DNA from: Anaerolineae bacterium | Lineage (GTDB): Bacteria; Chloroflexota; Anaerolineae; JACIWR01 | Direction: 5' to 3' | DNA length: 46,487 bases | NCBI GenBank assembly: GCA_024653325.1 | Contig: JANLFX010000016.1 | Location: 1 to 46,487 of the forward strand | Part shown: positions 7,252 through 16,049 of the stretch, one piece after another | Layout: each line of letters opens with the position of its first letter | Position numbering within the stretch: the first letter of the stretch is position 1 | The notes under the pieces: generated by a model | The model's input: only the letters and a program-made list of their open reading frames with translations | Databases searched by the model: none | Told to the model about the DNA's origin: nothing | Made by a program: the position numbers and the translations under genes

Positions 7252-10020
7252 CGGCGCTGCACTTTGACCCAGAGGCAAAGCAAAGCTGAAAGTGCTGCCC
7301 TCACCCTTTTTGCTTTTCACCCATACGTGACCGTGGTGGGCCTCGACCATCGCCTTAACTACCGCCAGCCCAACATCCGTCTCCCCCAGACCAGAAATCA
7401 GGGGATGGTCCGCCCTATAGAAACGATCGAATACGTGGGGAAGGTCCTCTGGTGCAATCCCTTCCCCCGCATCGGTGACAGAGACCAGCAGGAAAGGAGC
7501 CGCCACATCCAGGTCCTCTTGTGGCTCTTCGTGTACCTGGACTCTGATGTGAATCACTCCCCCTTCCCGCGAAGCCTTGCAGGCGTTGGCCAGCAGATTC
7601 ACCATGATCTGGTGCACGCACTCGGGGTCGGCGTACAGGGTGGGGAAACTTTTGGGTTGTTTCAACTTCAGGGTGAGCTTTTTCTCCTGAAGCTGGGCCT
7701 GAGCGCCACTGATGGTTTCCTCGATCACCTGTCGCATGTCCACGGGCTCTAACTCAATCTGCAATTGGCCGGTGTCAATGGCCGTGACCCCAATCAGGTT
7801 GTTGAGCATGACCTCCATGCGTTCGATGTTGGCTTTCACCCGCTGCAAGAAGTTACGTTGCATGTCTCCAACCATACCCACCGAATCACTCATCAAAAGG
7901 TCGGTATAACCCATGATAGAGGTCATTGGGGTGCGCAGTTCGTGGGCTAAAGAAGCGACAAAGGAATCTTTTTCCCGGCGACGCTCCTCCTCGGCGCTGA
8001 TGTCAATCAACAAAGCTGTCAATCCCTCGACCCGCCCATCGGTCGCGAGGACAGGTGATAGAAAAGCGTGTAAGGTCCTCCCATCCACAGAGACATTTAC
8101 CTCAGTGGCGGTGCTCCCCAGGGCAGAAGAAACCGCCGCCCGCCATTCCACGGTTGGCACCAGCTCGGATAGTGGGCTGCCAAGCACAGTCTTTCTTGAC
8201 CGGGCCAACATTGCCTCCGCCGTAGCGTTGATCCATACAATCTCACCCTGTCCCCCGCTCACCACTATTCCGCCGGACAGGCTATCCAGAAGAGTGAAAT
8301 CTGGCCCTGTGCCCTCCGCTGGCACTTCCGGAAGCGGTGGTTTTTCCCTCGCTTTCTCCTGCATCTCCTGAAGTTGAGTTTCCAGGGATGCCTTCTCCCG
8401 CCGCAGTCGTTCACATTCTTCCTGTAGAACCATGTGTTCTTGTTGGATGTCTACCAGATGAGTGGTAAGGCGGGCCGCTTCCTCCTGAATGCGTCTCATA
8501 TCGGATTCCCACAGGGCCTGCTTTTGCCTGTGATCCGCCGTTTCCTGGGCAAGTTGTTCAGTCAACTGTTCTACCTGGGTCCGACTTTCGCGCATCTGAC
8601 TCTCCAGCTCGTACAAGCGCTGGGTGAACAACTCCAGGTCCTCTTTGGTTTGTTGCAATTCTACGGCCAGTGCCGATTGCTGAGCAGCGGCTTCTGCCTC
8701 TTGTTGGCGCGCGGCCCGAGCCTGCTGCTCCATTCTTTGCACCAGGCTGTAATGAAGCCGTGCGTTCTCCAGAGCAACGACTATCTGTTTGGCCAACGTC
8801 TGGCAAAGTTTGCCATCGGTAACGGAGAAAGGGCGACGACTACCAGTATTACCAACGATGATCACCCCCAAAGGAGCTTTAGTGCCCAGCAGCGGCTGTA
8901 CCAATAACGGTCCACTCCCTTCGCTGCCCAGCAAGGCGTACAACCCGTGCACTTGCGGGCTATCGCCGCTATCCTCAAGGATCACCTGCTTTCTGCGTCT
9001 GATAGCGTGTTCAATGGCCTGATACTCGCTAATCGAGAAGCGAACCTCCCCAGTCTGCTGTCCGGCTCTGGAGCCAGCCCTATAAAGGCCAACCAGTTGC
9101 AGCTCATCCTGTCCTTCCAGCAGAAGAGCCAGACCACAAAGGTTGCTATTCAAGACGCGGGCCATGCCTTTCACTGCATTGTTCACCACCGTATTCAGGT
9201 CCAGCGAAGAAGACATGTACTGGCTGGTCTCCAACAAAGAAAGCAGGCCTGTTATCTGGGACAGTGATTCCTGACTGATGTCCTCCAGCGTCCGTGTGCG
9301 ACGGCTCAAGCCGCGCACTACATCACGGTATACGGCAATGGCCAGTAACGGGAAGGCTATCAGGTTGGCAGGACGCACCCACCCGGCTATGTGGAGCAAG
9401 TCAGTGGATAACAAAGTGTAGGGTACAGTCAGGTGCAAAACAAGCCCCAGGCCCATTGTCCCAAAGGCTGTCAGTAGAAACCCCCATTGACCTGGACGCC
9501 GCCAGATCAGAAGCACACCGGTCAGCCCCAATAGCAATAACTGCCCCAGCGTCCAAAAGATGTCCTGCCAGGAGCCATTATACGCCAGGGTCTGGTCCAC
9601 GGCCAGGTCAGAGGACCACAGGAAGGCGAAGGCGAGGTAAGTGGTAACGGTGACAATTAACCCCATCGCCAGAAAAAGGCGGGGGATCAACTTGTTACCA
9701 ATGCTTGAGAGGACGAAAGTCCAACACAAGAGGACCAGAGTAACGGTATCGAGGCCCCTTTCCAGGGGTGGCACTACTTCAGCAGACGAAATGAACCCTT
9801 GCCAGCTTAACAGGGCGATGCCCATCAGTACCAGGCGGCTCAAGAGGAGCAGGCCCGCAGCCACGGACAGGCGCCACGCCGCCTTGTCCTGACGGTCGCG
9901 CTGCCATTGCCCCAGGGCGATGCCCAGGATAGCCTCGATACAGAACAGAACGACCAGGTGATACACCAGGCCGCCTGGAGGAGTGGTTAACAGGTTCACG
10001 GCATCGAAGAGGACAAACAT
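7249..10020 (-). CDS. membrane sensor histidine kinase (7TM-like, GAF, PAS, HisKA, HATPase)
   Basis: This 923-residue protein has about seven hydrophobic helices in residues 1-225, a GAF domain (about 270-420), a long coiled coil (about 425-565), a PAS domain (about 575-690), a HisKA domain with SFVASLAHELRTPMTS giving the phospho-accepting His (near 705), and an HATPase domain with the N-box LLANACKAS and a DAGEGI G1 box. AAGGGGA precedes the ATG. No response regulator is adjacent, so its partner is unknown. Its stop TAG lies inside a dispersed palindrome at 7230-7251. The following LysM gene is co-directional. Confidence 0.9.
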   Translation of the reverse strand: MFVLFDAVNLLTTPPGGLVYHLVVLFCIEAILGIALGQWQRDRQDKAAWRLSVAAGLLLLSRLVLMGIALLSWQGFISSAEVVPPLERGLDTVTLVLLCWTFVLSSIGNKLIPRLFLAMGLIVTVTTYLAFAFLWSSDLAVDQTLAYNGSWQDIFWTLGQLLLLGLTGVLLIWRRPGQWGFLLTAFGTMGLGLVLHLTVPYTLLSTDLLHIAGWVRPANLIAFPLLAIAVYRDVVRGLSRRTRTLEDISQESLSQITGLLSLLETSQYMSSSLDLNTVVNNAVKGMARVLNSNLCGLALLLEGQDELQLVGLYRAGSRAGQQTGEVRFSISEYQAIEHAIRRRKQVILEDSGDSPQVHGLYALLGSEGSGPLLVQPLLGTKAPLGVIIVGNTGSRRPFSVTDGKLCQTLAKQIVVALENARLHYSLVQRMEQQARAARQQEAEAAAQQSALAVELQQTKEDLELFTQRLYELESQMRESRTQVEQLTEQLAQETADHRQKQALWESDMRRIQEEAARLTTHLVDIQQEHMVLQEECERLRREKASLETQLQEMQEKAREKPPLPEVPAEGTGPDFTLLDSLSGGIVVSGGQGEIVWINATAEAMLARSRKTVLGSPLSELVPTVEWRAAVSSALGSTATEVNVSVDGRTLHAFLSPVLATDGRVEGLTALLIDISAEEERRREKDSFVASLAHELRTPMTSIMGYTDLLMSDSVGMVGDMQRNFLQRVKANIERMEVMLNNLIGVTAIDTGQLQIELEPVDMRQVIEETISGAQAQLQEKKLTLKLKQPKSFPTLYADPECVHQIMVNLLANACKASREGGVIHIRVQVHEEPQEDLDVAAPFLLVSVTDAGEGIAPEDLPHVFDRFYRADHPLISGLGETDVGLAVVKAMVEAHHGHVWVKSKKGEGSTFSFALPLGQSAAP

Positions 10021-10090
10021 AATTCCCCTTGCTCTCGAGGACCCGTCTCAGTGGAGGCATACCACAGCTTTGCTACCGAACTTTGATTAA

Positions 10091-10119
10091 ATTATACCAT
10101 CATTAATTCTTTTGTGCAA
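10091..10119 (-). promoter_or_regulatory. promoter of the histidine kinase gene
   Basis: On the minus strand, TGGTATAAT gives an extended -10 (TATAAT at 10096-10091), with TTGCAC 17 bases upstream. The site is about 70 bases ahead of the kinase ATG at 10020. Confidence 0.5.
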
Positions 10120-10120
10120 T

Positions 10121-10140
10121 GTAGGACAAGCTTGTCCTAC
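10121..10140. repeat. perfect 20-bp palindrome overlapping a stop codon
   Basis: GTAGGACAAG is followed directly by its reverse complement. The right arm contains the TAG stop (10139-10137) of the radical SAM gene. It belongs to the same GTAGGAC-edged family as the copies at 7230 and 11333, and may act in transcript 3'-end formation. Confidence 0.6.
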
Positions 10141-11270
10141 CACAATGGCAATTGATACGGTGGCCGGCGTCCATCCAGCAGGACAAAAGGCGCGGCCCGC
10201 TGGGGAATGGCTCCCACATGACGCAAATCGCTCAGTTCACGGAATTTGCCCTGCCTGCGCAGCCACACGATGCGTGCCGCCGCCCGTGGACCGATGCCGG
10301 GGACTCGCAACAGTTCTTCTCGTGAGGCCTGGTTGACTTCAACGGGAAACCGTTCGGGATGCGCTGTGGCCCACATCATTTTCGGGTCGGCCTGGCGCGG
10401 AAGATTGCCCTCCTCGTCGAATATCAACTCCTCAAAGGTAAAACCATACTTGCGCAGCAGCCAATCGGATTGATACAGGCGGTGTTCGCGCCACAAAGGG
10501 GTAGAGGGGTGGCCTTCTAACGGGGTATCGGGCACGGGTTGAAAGGCACTGAAATAGGCGCGGGTCAGACCAAGCTCGCGGTACAGCAGGTCAGTGGTGG
10601 CCAATATCTCGCGGTCGGGTTCGCCCGCCGCGCCGACCACAAACTGGGTAGTATGCCCGGCTGGAGCTAGCCGTCCGCCGCTTTCCTCGCGCAAACGTTG
10701 TACCCAACGCATAGGTTCCAGTAAGGCATTAGCAAAATCCTTGCCGGGCGCGATGAGGTTTAACCGGGCCGGGTTGGGCGCCTCCAGGTTTACCGAGACA
10801 CGGTCGGCCAGTTGCATGGCCCGCTCCACATGAGCTTGAGTAGCACCGGGCAGTATCTTGAGGTGAACGTAACCGGGGAAGGAGAGGCGCTGGCGGATAA
10901 TCTCCACGGTGGCAATCATGCGGTCCATGGTCTGACCACTGTGTCCGCACACTCCCGAACTGAGGAACAGTCCCTCTACCTGGCCTCGCCGCCACATCCC
11001 CTCGAAGGCACGCGCCAGTTCTTCGGGAGCAAAGCTCACCCGCCGGAAATCGCGCCCGCGCCGATTGGCACAATAGGCGCAATCACCCTCGCAGGCATTG
11101 GTCAGCAGCACTTTCAGCAGCTTGACACGCCGCCCATCGGGTAGCACGGCAGGGTAGATCCAGCGCCCCAGGTCATCGCGCTTACGTGTGGCCTCGCTGC
11201 CACAGGCCTCACCACACAGGTCGTATTGGGCAGATCGGCCCAGTATCTCCACTTTCTCCAGGGTATCCAT
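10137..11270 (-). CDS. radical SAM protein, putative DNA modification/repair type, with HhH tail
   Basis: The 377-residue protein carries CEGDCAYC, the CxxxCxxC motif that binds the radical SAM [4Fe-4S] cluster, near residue 60. SSGVCGHSGQT follows and a TIM-barrel core runs to about residue 280. Residues about 308-340 (VNQASREELLRVPGIG) form a ComEA-type helix-hairpin-helix. This arrangement matches the family called rSAM-linked-UDG, usually paired with a dedicated uracil-DNA-glycosylase-like partner (family knowledge). No such partner is seen here. The gene has a consensus promoter and a GGGGAGGTGA ribosome site. Its exact reaction is unknown. Confidence 0.85.
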   Translation of the reverse strand: MDTLEKVEILGRSAQYDLCGEACGSEATRKRDDLGRWIYPAVLPDGRRVKLLKVLLTNACEGDCAYCANRRGRDFRRVSFAPEELARAFEGMWRRGQVEGLFLSSGVCGHSGQTMDRMIATVEIIRQRLSFPGYVHLKILPGATQAHVERAMQLADRVSVNLEAPNPARLNLIAPGKDFANALLEPMRWVQRLREESGGRLAPAGHTTQFVVGAAGEPDREILATTDLLYRELGLTRAYFSAFQPVPDTPLEGHPSTPLWREHRLYQSDWLLRKYGFTFEELIFDEEGNLPRQADPKMMWATAHPERFPVEVNQASREELLRVPGIGPRAAARIVWLRRQGKFRELSDLRHVGAIPQRAAPFVLLDGRRPPYQLPLW

Positions 11271-11302
11271 GATCTCACCTCCCCTGTTGGCAATCTGCTC
11301 CC

Positions 11303-11331
11303 ATTATACGAACAAATGTGCTGATTGTCAA
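11303..11331 (-). promoter_or_regulatory. consensus sigma70-type promoter of the radical SAM gene
   Basis: On the minus strand, TTGACA (11331-11326) and TATAAT (11308-11303) match consensus perfectly with a 17-base spacer. The radical SAM ATG lies about 32 bases beyond the -10. Confidence 0.8.
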
Positions 11332-11332
11332 G

Positions 11333-11356
11333 TAGGACGGATGCCATCCCGTCCTA
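11333..11356. repeat. dispersed TAGGACG palindrome copy
   Basis: TAGGACG and CGTCCTA arms enclose GATGCCATCC. The copy touches the stop codon of cutA (11359-11357). It belongs to the family seen at 7230, 10121 and 44203. Confidence 0.55.
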
Positions 11357-11674
11357 TTATCCCACCTGCCCATCGAGCCAATGCAGGTAGGTCGCGTCGC
11401 CGGCCAGCAGTGGCAAAGCGATGATCTCCGGCACCTCGTAGCTGTGCAGCTCACGCACCCGCTTGATGAGCTGTTCCAACACCTCGTGGCGGCTTTTAAC
11501 GATGAGCAAGGTTTCCTGGCCTTCCTCAACCGTCCCCGCCCAACGGTACACCGAGTGCACTTCGGGGATGATGTTCACGCAGGCCGCCAGCCGCTCCCCC
11601 ACCAGCGCGCTGGCTATTTGCCGGGCCTCTTCCTCGTTCCCCGCTGTGATGAATACGACCACTCGCTCAGACAT
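11357..11674 (-). CDS. cutA: CutA divalent cation tolerance protein
   Basis: The 105-residue protein matches the full length of CutA. It shows the VFITAGNEEEARQIA start, the conserved GERLAACVNIIP segment, SVYRWAGTVEE and the ending LHSYEVPEIIALPL. CutA forms stable trimers with a PII-like fold. Its role in metal tolerance is debated (family knowledge). It lies downstream of the PHP gene on the same strand, with 83 bases of repeat-like sequence between. Confidence 0.95.
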   Translation of the reverse strand: MSERVVVFITAGNEEEARQIASALVGERLAACVNIIPEVHSVYRWAGTVEEGQETLLIVKSRHEVLEQLIKRVRELHSYEVPEIIALPLLAGDATYLHWLDGQVG

Positions 11675-11757
11675 CGGTAACTGTTCCTTTCTGGTTGTTG
11701 GAAGCTGGCATTAGTTATCGGCATGAGCCCCGGCAACCTGTAACCGGCAGCCAGCAA

Positions 11758-12684
11758 CTAACAACTTGTCCGGGTTGAGATTTGGTTCATTTGGGCTTTG
11801 AGATTCACCCATTCCTCCCAGCTCAACCCCTGCTCGCCCAATGCGATTTTCTTGCCCATTCCATGAAAGTCAGAGCCGCCGGTTTTCAACAAGCCCAGAT
11901 GATCGGCCAGGGCAGCAAATTTCGCAATCAAAGCCGTGACCTGCCTGGATGAAGCCCCGTAGTGTGGACGGTTCTTATCATAGGTGTAGGCCACTTCTAA
12001 ACCCTGGATGCCTGCCTCGTCCCGTGCCCGGCGCACCATCGCTTCCGGGTCCCTGACATCGGGATAAGCCCCTGGATGGGCCAGCACCGGCACACCCCCC
12101 GCCTGCACTACCAGGTCCACCGCTTCGGCCAGGCGCAGGGAGAAGCGGCGCGGAATGTAAGCCTTGCCGCCAGGAGCCAGGTACTCGCGGAAGAGAACCT
12201 CTTTGTTAGGGAAACGGCCCGGACTGCGGGTCATCACTACCTGGGCAATGTGCGGCCGACCAGGCACCCCTCTGGCCAGGGCAAAAACCTCCTCGACCGG
12301 GACGTCAATGCCATCGCGCTGGAGCATCTCAATCTGGGCTACTTTCTGCTCGATGCGAGCCTGTACTACCTGATCAAGCACGGTGATGAGAGCCGGAGCC
12401 GTGTAATCAACGCCGTAGCCCAGCAAATGCAACTCGACGAAATCTTTCTCCCCCTCGTCCTTGATGTCCAACTCCACGGCAGGCACGACCTCGACCCCCA
12501 GCCGGTTTCCAGCAGCCAGAGCCTCCACGATCCCATCTATAGTATCGTGGTCGGTGATGCCAATGACCCGTATCCCCTCAGCCACAGCCAACTCGATCAC
12601 CTGAGTGGGCGTCAGCGTGCCATCCGAGACTGTGGTATGCACGTGTAAATCAACCGGATAACGAGCGATGTTAACCTCCCGCAA
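11758..12684 (-). CDS. PHP-domain phosphoesterase (YciV/TrpH-like)
   Basis: This protein of up to 308 residues begins with the PHP motif DLHVHTTVSDG, then ITDHDTIDG, VELDIK, HLLGYG and a C-terminal GGSDFHG that supplies metal ligands. This subgroup includes 3',5'-nucleotide bisphosphate phosphatases and RNase AM (family knowledge). The start is uncertain. TTG at 12684 is in frame but has no good ribosome site, and GGGAGG at 12680-12675 lies inside that reading. A consensus -10 on the minus strand at 12719-12714 fits a transcript starting near 12707. The promoter is divergent from that of the IclR gene. Confidence 0.88.
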   Translation of the reverse strand: MREVNIARYPVDLHVHTTVSDGTLTPTQVIELAVAEGIRVIGITDHDTIDGIVEALAAGNRLGVEVVPAVELDIKDEGEKDFVELHLLGYGVDYTAPALITVLDQVVQARIEQKVAQIEMLQRDGIDVPVEEVFALARGVPGRPHIAQVVMTRSPGRFPNKEVLFREYLAPGGKAYIPRRFSLRLAEAVDLVVQAGGVPVLAHPGAYPDVRDPEAMVRRARDEAGIQGLEVAYTYDKNRPHYGASSRQVTALIAKFAALADHLGLLKTGGSDFHGMGKKIALGEQGLSWEEWVNLKAQMNQISTRTSC

Positions 12685-12713
12685 AGCAGATTTGCAATCG
12701 GCAATCGAAAATC

Positions 12714-12742
12714 ATTATAGCAGCTTTCACCGCTACCGACAA
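12714..12742 (-). promoter_or_regulatory. promoter of the PHP gene
   Basis: On the minus strand, TGCTATAAT gives a perfect extended -10 (TATAAT at 12719-12714). TTGTCG lies 17 bases upstream (12742-12737). It is back to back with the IclR promoter. Confidence 0.55.
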
Positions 12743-12771
12743 ATACGTCCGAATGGCCACTAAAGCAGGAC

Positions 12772-12800
12772 TTGACAAATCTATCGAAACATGGTATAAT
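12772..12800 (+). promoter_or_regulatory. consensus promoter of the IclR-led gene block
   Basis: TTGACA (12772-12777) and TATAAT (12795-12800) are both perfect, with a 17-base spacer. This is the strongest promoter match in the window. Transcription would start near 12807, directly before the operator-like repeats. Confidence 0.85.
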
Positions 12801-12809
12801 TGTCTTGTA

Positions 12810-12839
12810 TCGTGAGATATGTCTCTTATTGTGAGACAA
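12810..12839 (+). promoter_or_regulatory. operator-like inverted repeats ahead of the IclR gene
   Basis: TGTCTC-N7-GAGACA (about 12819-12837) overlaps a second element, GAGA-N4-TCTC (about 12813-12824). Both lie just past the likely transcription start. IclR proteins commonly bind palindromes near their own promoter, so autoregulation is inferred. A bound repressor here would block a very strong promoter. Confidence 0.55.
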
Positions 12840-12875
12840 ACCTCTTTTCTCCTCACCTTGTACGGAGGATCAACG

Positions 12876-13637
12876 ATGAGCCAACCAGTACAGGTTCTAC
12901 AGCGCGCGATGCAACTCCTCACTGCTTTTGACCACGACCATCCAGAAATGGGGGTCACTGAACTGTCCCGCCGGCTCAACCTCCACAAAGCCACCGTCCA
13001 CCGTATCCTGAGCACCCTAGAACTCGAGGGGTTTGTCCAGCAGAACCCTGAGACCGAGAAATACCGTCTCGGTTTTCGGCTGTTCGAGCTGGGGATGCTG
13101 GCATTGGAGCAGATAAACTTGAGCCGTGAGGCCCTGCCCTTTATGCAGCGTCTGTTGGAAGAGTGTCAGGAAACCGTTGACCTAGCGGTATTCGACAAGG
13201 GTGAGATGATCTATCTGGAGGTGTTGGAGAGCCCCCAGCCGGTCAAGATCGCAGCCAAACCAGGGCGACGGTTGCCCGTCTACTGTACGGCCTCGGGCAA
13301 GGCTTACCTCGCTTACGCTGGCGAGGATGCGGTGGAGGCAGTGCTGGCGAAGGGTATGGAACCGTGCACCCCGAACACCATCTGCGATCCGGCGGTTTTC
13401 CGGGAGGACCTACGCCAGACCCGGGAGCGGGGATATAGCGTTAGCGATGAAGAGTTCGAGATAGGTATCAAGGCTGTGGCTGCGCCGGTAATGAACAAGG
13501 ATGGACAGGTAGTGGCCGTTATTGCCATCGCTGGACCGGCGTACCGTCTTTCTCCAAACAGGATGATCGAACTGGGGGAGGCTGTGCGGCGGACTGCGCA
13601 GGAGCTGTCATCCCACCTGGGAGCCAGGGTGGCTTGA
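12876..13637 (+). CDS. IclR-family transcriptional regulator
   Basis: The start MSQPVQ is chosen because GGAGGATCAACG directly precedes it; an ATG at 12819 falls inside the operator repeats. The 253-residue protein has a winged helix-turn-helix (about 8-60, GVTELSRRLNLHKATVHRIL) and an IclR effector domain (about 75-248) with GRRLPVYCTASGKA and a YSVSDEEFEIGI segment. IclR proteins often control catabolic operons in response to a pathway intermediate (family knowledge). The position at the head of the catabolic block suggests it regulates that block and itself. Confidence 0.95.
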   Translation: MSQPVQVLQRAMQLLTAFDHDHPEMGVTELSRRLNLHKATVHRILSTLELEGFVQQNPETEKYRLGFRLFELGMLALEQINLSREALPFMQRLLEECQETVDLAVFDKGEMIYLEVLESPQPVKIAAKPGRRLPVYCTASGKAYLAYAGEDAVEAVLAKGMEPCTPNTICDPAVFREDLRQTRERGYSVSDEEFEIGIKAVAAPVMNKDGQVVAVIAIAGPAYRLSPNRMIELGEAVRRTAQELSSHLGARVA

Positions 13638-13708
13638 TCTCAAAGATTGTGCGGTCCTCCTCCTATCAGACTATTAAATCACAGTGAAGCAAAGGAGATA
13701 TATTTTCC

Positions 13709-14089
13709 ATGAAACGACCCATCATTGTCAAAGTGGCCGACGTTGAAGGTGTAAAGAAAGACCCTCCTCGCGTGTCTAGGCTTCTGCTTTCGGGGAAAAA
13801 TGTGGGGGCGAAGAACGCTTCCATGGGGTTGAACATCACCGAAGTGGGGAGCATGATTCCCGATCACAAGCACGAGGAATCCGAAGAGCTGATGTACATC
13901 ATCAGCGGCCGGGGGCGTTTGGTGATCGAGGATGGCGAGGAGGTTTATGAGGTAGGCCCGGATACCGCTATCTTTTCTCCGATGGGCAAGATGCACCGGC
14001 TGGAGAATATTGGGGATACCGAGCTCAAGCTGGTATGGGTTTATTCACCCCCCCTGCCCGAACATCGTGCAGAAGGGCATGAGGAGTAA
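13709..14089 (+). CDS. cupin-domain protein
   Basis: This 126-residue single-domain cupin shows the two classic motifs. G-x5-HxHEES-x6-G is seen as MIPDHKHEESEELMYIISGRG, giving two His and one Glu as metal ligands. The later segment has GPDTAIFSPMGKMHRLENIG with the fourth His. Small cupins of this type act as isomerases, oxygenases or ligand binders (family knowledge). No specific reaction can be assigned. AAAGGAG lies upstream of the ATG. The co-directional neighbours suggest a role in the same pathway. Confidence 0.85.
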   Translation: MKRPIIVKVADVEGVKKDPPRVSRLLLSGKNVGAKNASMGLNITEVGSMIPDHKHEESEELMYIISGRGRLVIEDGEEVYEVGPDTAIFSPMGKMHRLENIGDTELKLVWVYSPPLPEHRAEGHEE

Positions 14090-14115
14090 ATTAGATGCTT
14101 AAGGAGCAAAGGCCA

Positions 14116-15027
14116 ATGTTCGATGAAACTCGCAGATACCTGGAAAAATTGGGATTGCCCGGAAGCGATTTGTGGGATCTGCCCACCTCTGGGGCTACTT
14201 TCCCGGACGGGGCTCATTTTCGCATTGAGGTGCCCACGGTCAACACCGCTGAAGCTGCGGCGGCCCTGCTGAAGCGCGCGGAGGAGCTGGGTGTCACCAT
14301 CAACCGGGTGACCGAGACTTACGGCATGTTTCGTCACACCCGGCAGGAGATCAAGGAATACATCGCGGTCACCAGAGATTATGGTGCTGAGCTGATCATG
14401 TCCACCGGGCCGCGCGCCACTTACGACACCAGCGCGACCGCGCTTTCAACCCAGGGCATCCGCATCGGCTATCGGCTGCGCGGTGTGGAACAATTGGTGC
14501 GCGCTATCGAAGACATCAAACGCGGGGTGGACCTGGGGGTGCGCGGTTTCTTGATTTATGACGAAGGCATGTTATGGGTGGTAGCGCAGATGCGCAAGGA
14601 TGGTGAATTGCCCTCCGACGTGATTTTCAAAGTCTCTGCCCACTGTGGGCACAGCAACCCGGCTGCATTCAAGTTGCTGGCGGATTTGGGGGCAGATAGC
14701 ATCAATCCGGTGCGCGACCTGCAACTCCCGATGATCGCCGCCCTGCGTGCCGCGGTGAAGACGCCCATTGACTGCCACACCGACAACCCGCCAGCCTCAG
14801 GAGGCTTTATCCGCACCTATGAAGCGCCGGAGATCGCCCGCATCGCTTCGCCGGTACACCTCAAAACCGGCAACTCAGTGGTCGCCGCTCATGGTCAGCT
14901 TACCACCGCCGAGAACGGCCGGCGCATGGCCGAGCAGGCCAGCCTGGTGGTGGAAATGGTCAATCGTTATTATCCTGAAGCCCGGCAGACCGAGCGTGGC
15001 TCCAGGGCATTGCACATTGCTGGTTAA
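14116..15027 (+). CDS. TIM-barrel protein, peptidase U32-like
   Basis: The start MFDETRRY follows AAGGAG; an ATG at 14095 is equally possible. About 303 residues show alternating strand and helix segments of a TIM barrel, with no signal peptide. Seen motifs include FRIEVPTVNT, GAELIMSTGPRATYD, KVSAHCGHSNP and DCHTDNPPASGGF. These His/Cys/Asp-rich loops probably line an active site. The fold resembles the U32/COG0826 group, but the family's protease motif is not clear, so function is unknown. Its position directly before the creatininase-family gene suggests both act on one substrate. Confidence 0.6.
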   Translation: MFDETRRYLEKLGLPGSDLWDLPTSGATFPDGAHFRIEVPTVNTAEAAAALLKRAEELGVTINRVTETYGMFRHTRQEIKEYIAVTRDYGAELIMSTGPRATYDTSATALSTQGIRIGYRLRGVEQLVRAIEDIKRGVDLGVRGFLIYDEGMLWVVAQMRKDGELPSDVIFKVSAHCGHSNPAAFKLLADLGADSINPVRDLQLPMIAALRAAVKTPIDCHTDNPPASGGFIRTYEAPEIARIASPVHLKTGNSVVAAHGQLTTAENGRRMAEQASLVVEMVNRYYPEARQTERGSRALHIAG

Positions 15028-15049
15028 AGGGTGAGAGAGGGGATTGGGT

Positions 15050-16018
15050 ATGGGTAACAGATGGAAATTGCCTCCGGATGGCCCTCATCTGGACAGGACG
15101 GATGGGGTCTATTTTCAAAACATGACGGGCCACGAAGTGCGCGAGCGGCTCAAGAAAAACGACCTCATCATCATTCCGGTGGGCAGTACCGAGTCCCATG
15201 GTCTGGCGCAACCCTATGGCGAGGACACTCTTTTGGTTAGCCGCCTCGCCGAGATGGCGGCGGTGGAGACGGGCTGTACCGTATCCCAACCGGTATGGTA
15301 TGGATTTCACCCGGCCAATCAGTTGGGAATGCCGGGCAATATCATGATCCCGCAGGAGGTGTTCGTGGCCTATCTGCGGGCGATCATCGCCGGTTTCTGG
15401 AATGCCGGTTTCCGCAAGCAGATTCTTATCAACGGCCATGGCCAAGAGGAAGTCATCCCTGGAGCGCTGCACGGATTCGCCCAGCGTTACCAGGTGCCCG
15501 CTGTACTGGTCTCCCTGCACTGGTGGACGCCCATTCACAAGCTTATGTTCGATAAGAAGCATGGCGGGGTTTTTGAGACCCCCTTCCAGCACGCCGATGA
15601 AGCCGAGTGCTCTTACTCGCTGGCCCTTTTCCCGGAGATGGTACACCTGGAGTATGCAGAGGACAACGAGCCAGCAGGGTTTATCCCTGGTGATCATGTG
15701 GACAAGGGAGGGGATGTTTATCACAAACCTCTTCGCGGTCACGAGCAGGTAGGCTTTAACGGCCTCTCCGTAATCAGCTACCCTGAAGGAGTGGTCGGGA
15801 AGCCGTCGCTGGCCGACCCGGAAAAAGCTAAACCGGGCGTGGAAGCGATTTTGGATTACCTGGTGCGCCTGATCAACGACATCATGACTACCTTCCCGGC
15901 AGGCAAGCTTCCGCCAACGGAAAAGGTGACCCAGCGCTCGCCAGAGGAGGTCGAGGCACTGCTCAAAGGACCGCTGAACGGCGGACGGCACATCTACACG
16001 GTGGCCTATCCACCATAG
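15050..16018 (+). CDS. creatininase-family amidohydrolase (3-dehydro-scyllo-inosose hydrolase-like)
   Basis: The ATG at 15050 follows AGAGGGG; a TTG two codons earlier is less likely. The 322-residue protein has the creatininase signature: IIPVGSTESHG with metal-binding Glu and His, YGEDTLLVSRLAE, NGHGQEE and a later FETPFQHADEAE. Creatininase-family enzymes are binuclear-metal hydrolases of amide or cyclic C-C/C-N bonds (family knowledge). The N-terminal WKLPPDGPH and GVYFQNMTGHEV recall a subgroup described as 3-dehydro-scyllo-inosose hydrolases. I hold that more specific label loosely. It is followed by a MITE-like repeat, then the AOR gene. Confidence 0.82.
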   Translation: MGNRWKLPPDGPHLDRTDGVYFQNMTGHEVRERLKKNDLIIIPVGSTESHGLAQPYGEDTLLVSRLAEMAAVETGCTVSQPVWYGFHPANQLGMPGNIMIPQEVFVAYLRAIIAGFWNAGFRKQILINGHGQEEVIPGALHGFAQRYQVPAVLVSLHWWTPIHKLMFDKKHGGVFETPFQHADEAECSYSLALFPEMVHLEYAEDNEPAGFIPGDHVDKGGDVYHKPLRGHEQVGFNGLSVISYPEGVVGKPSLADPEKAKPGVEAILDYLVRLINDIMTTFPAGKLPPTEKVTQRSPEEVEALLKGPLNGGRHIYTVAYPP

Positions 16019-16049
16019 CCAATGGAAGGCGATACTGCCGGAGATACTT

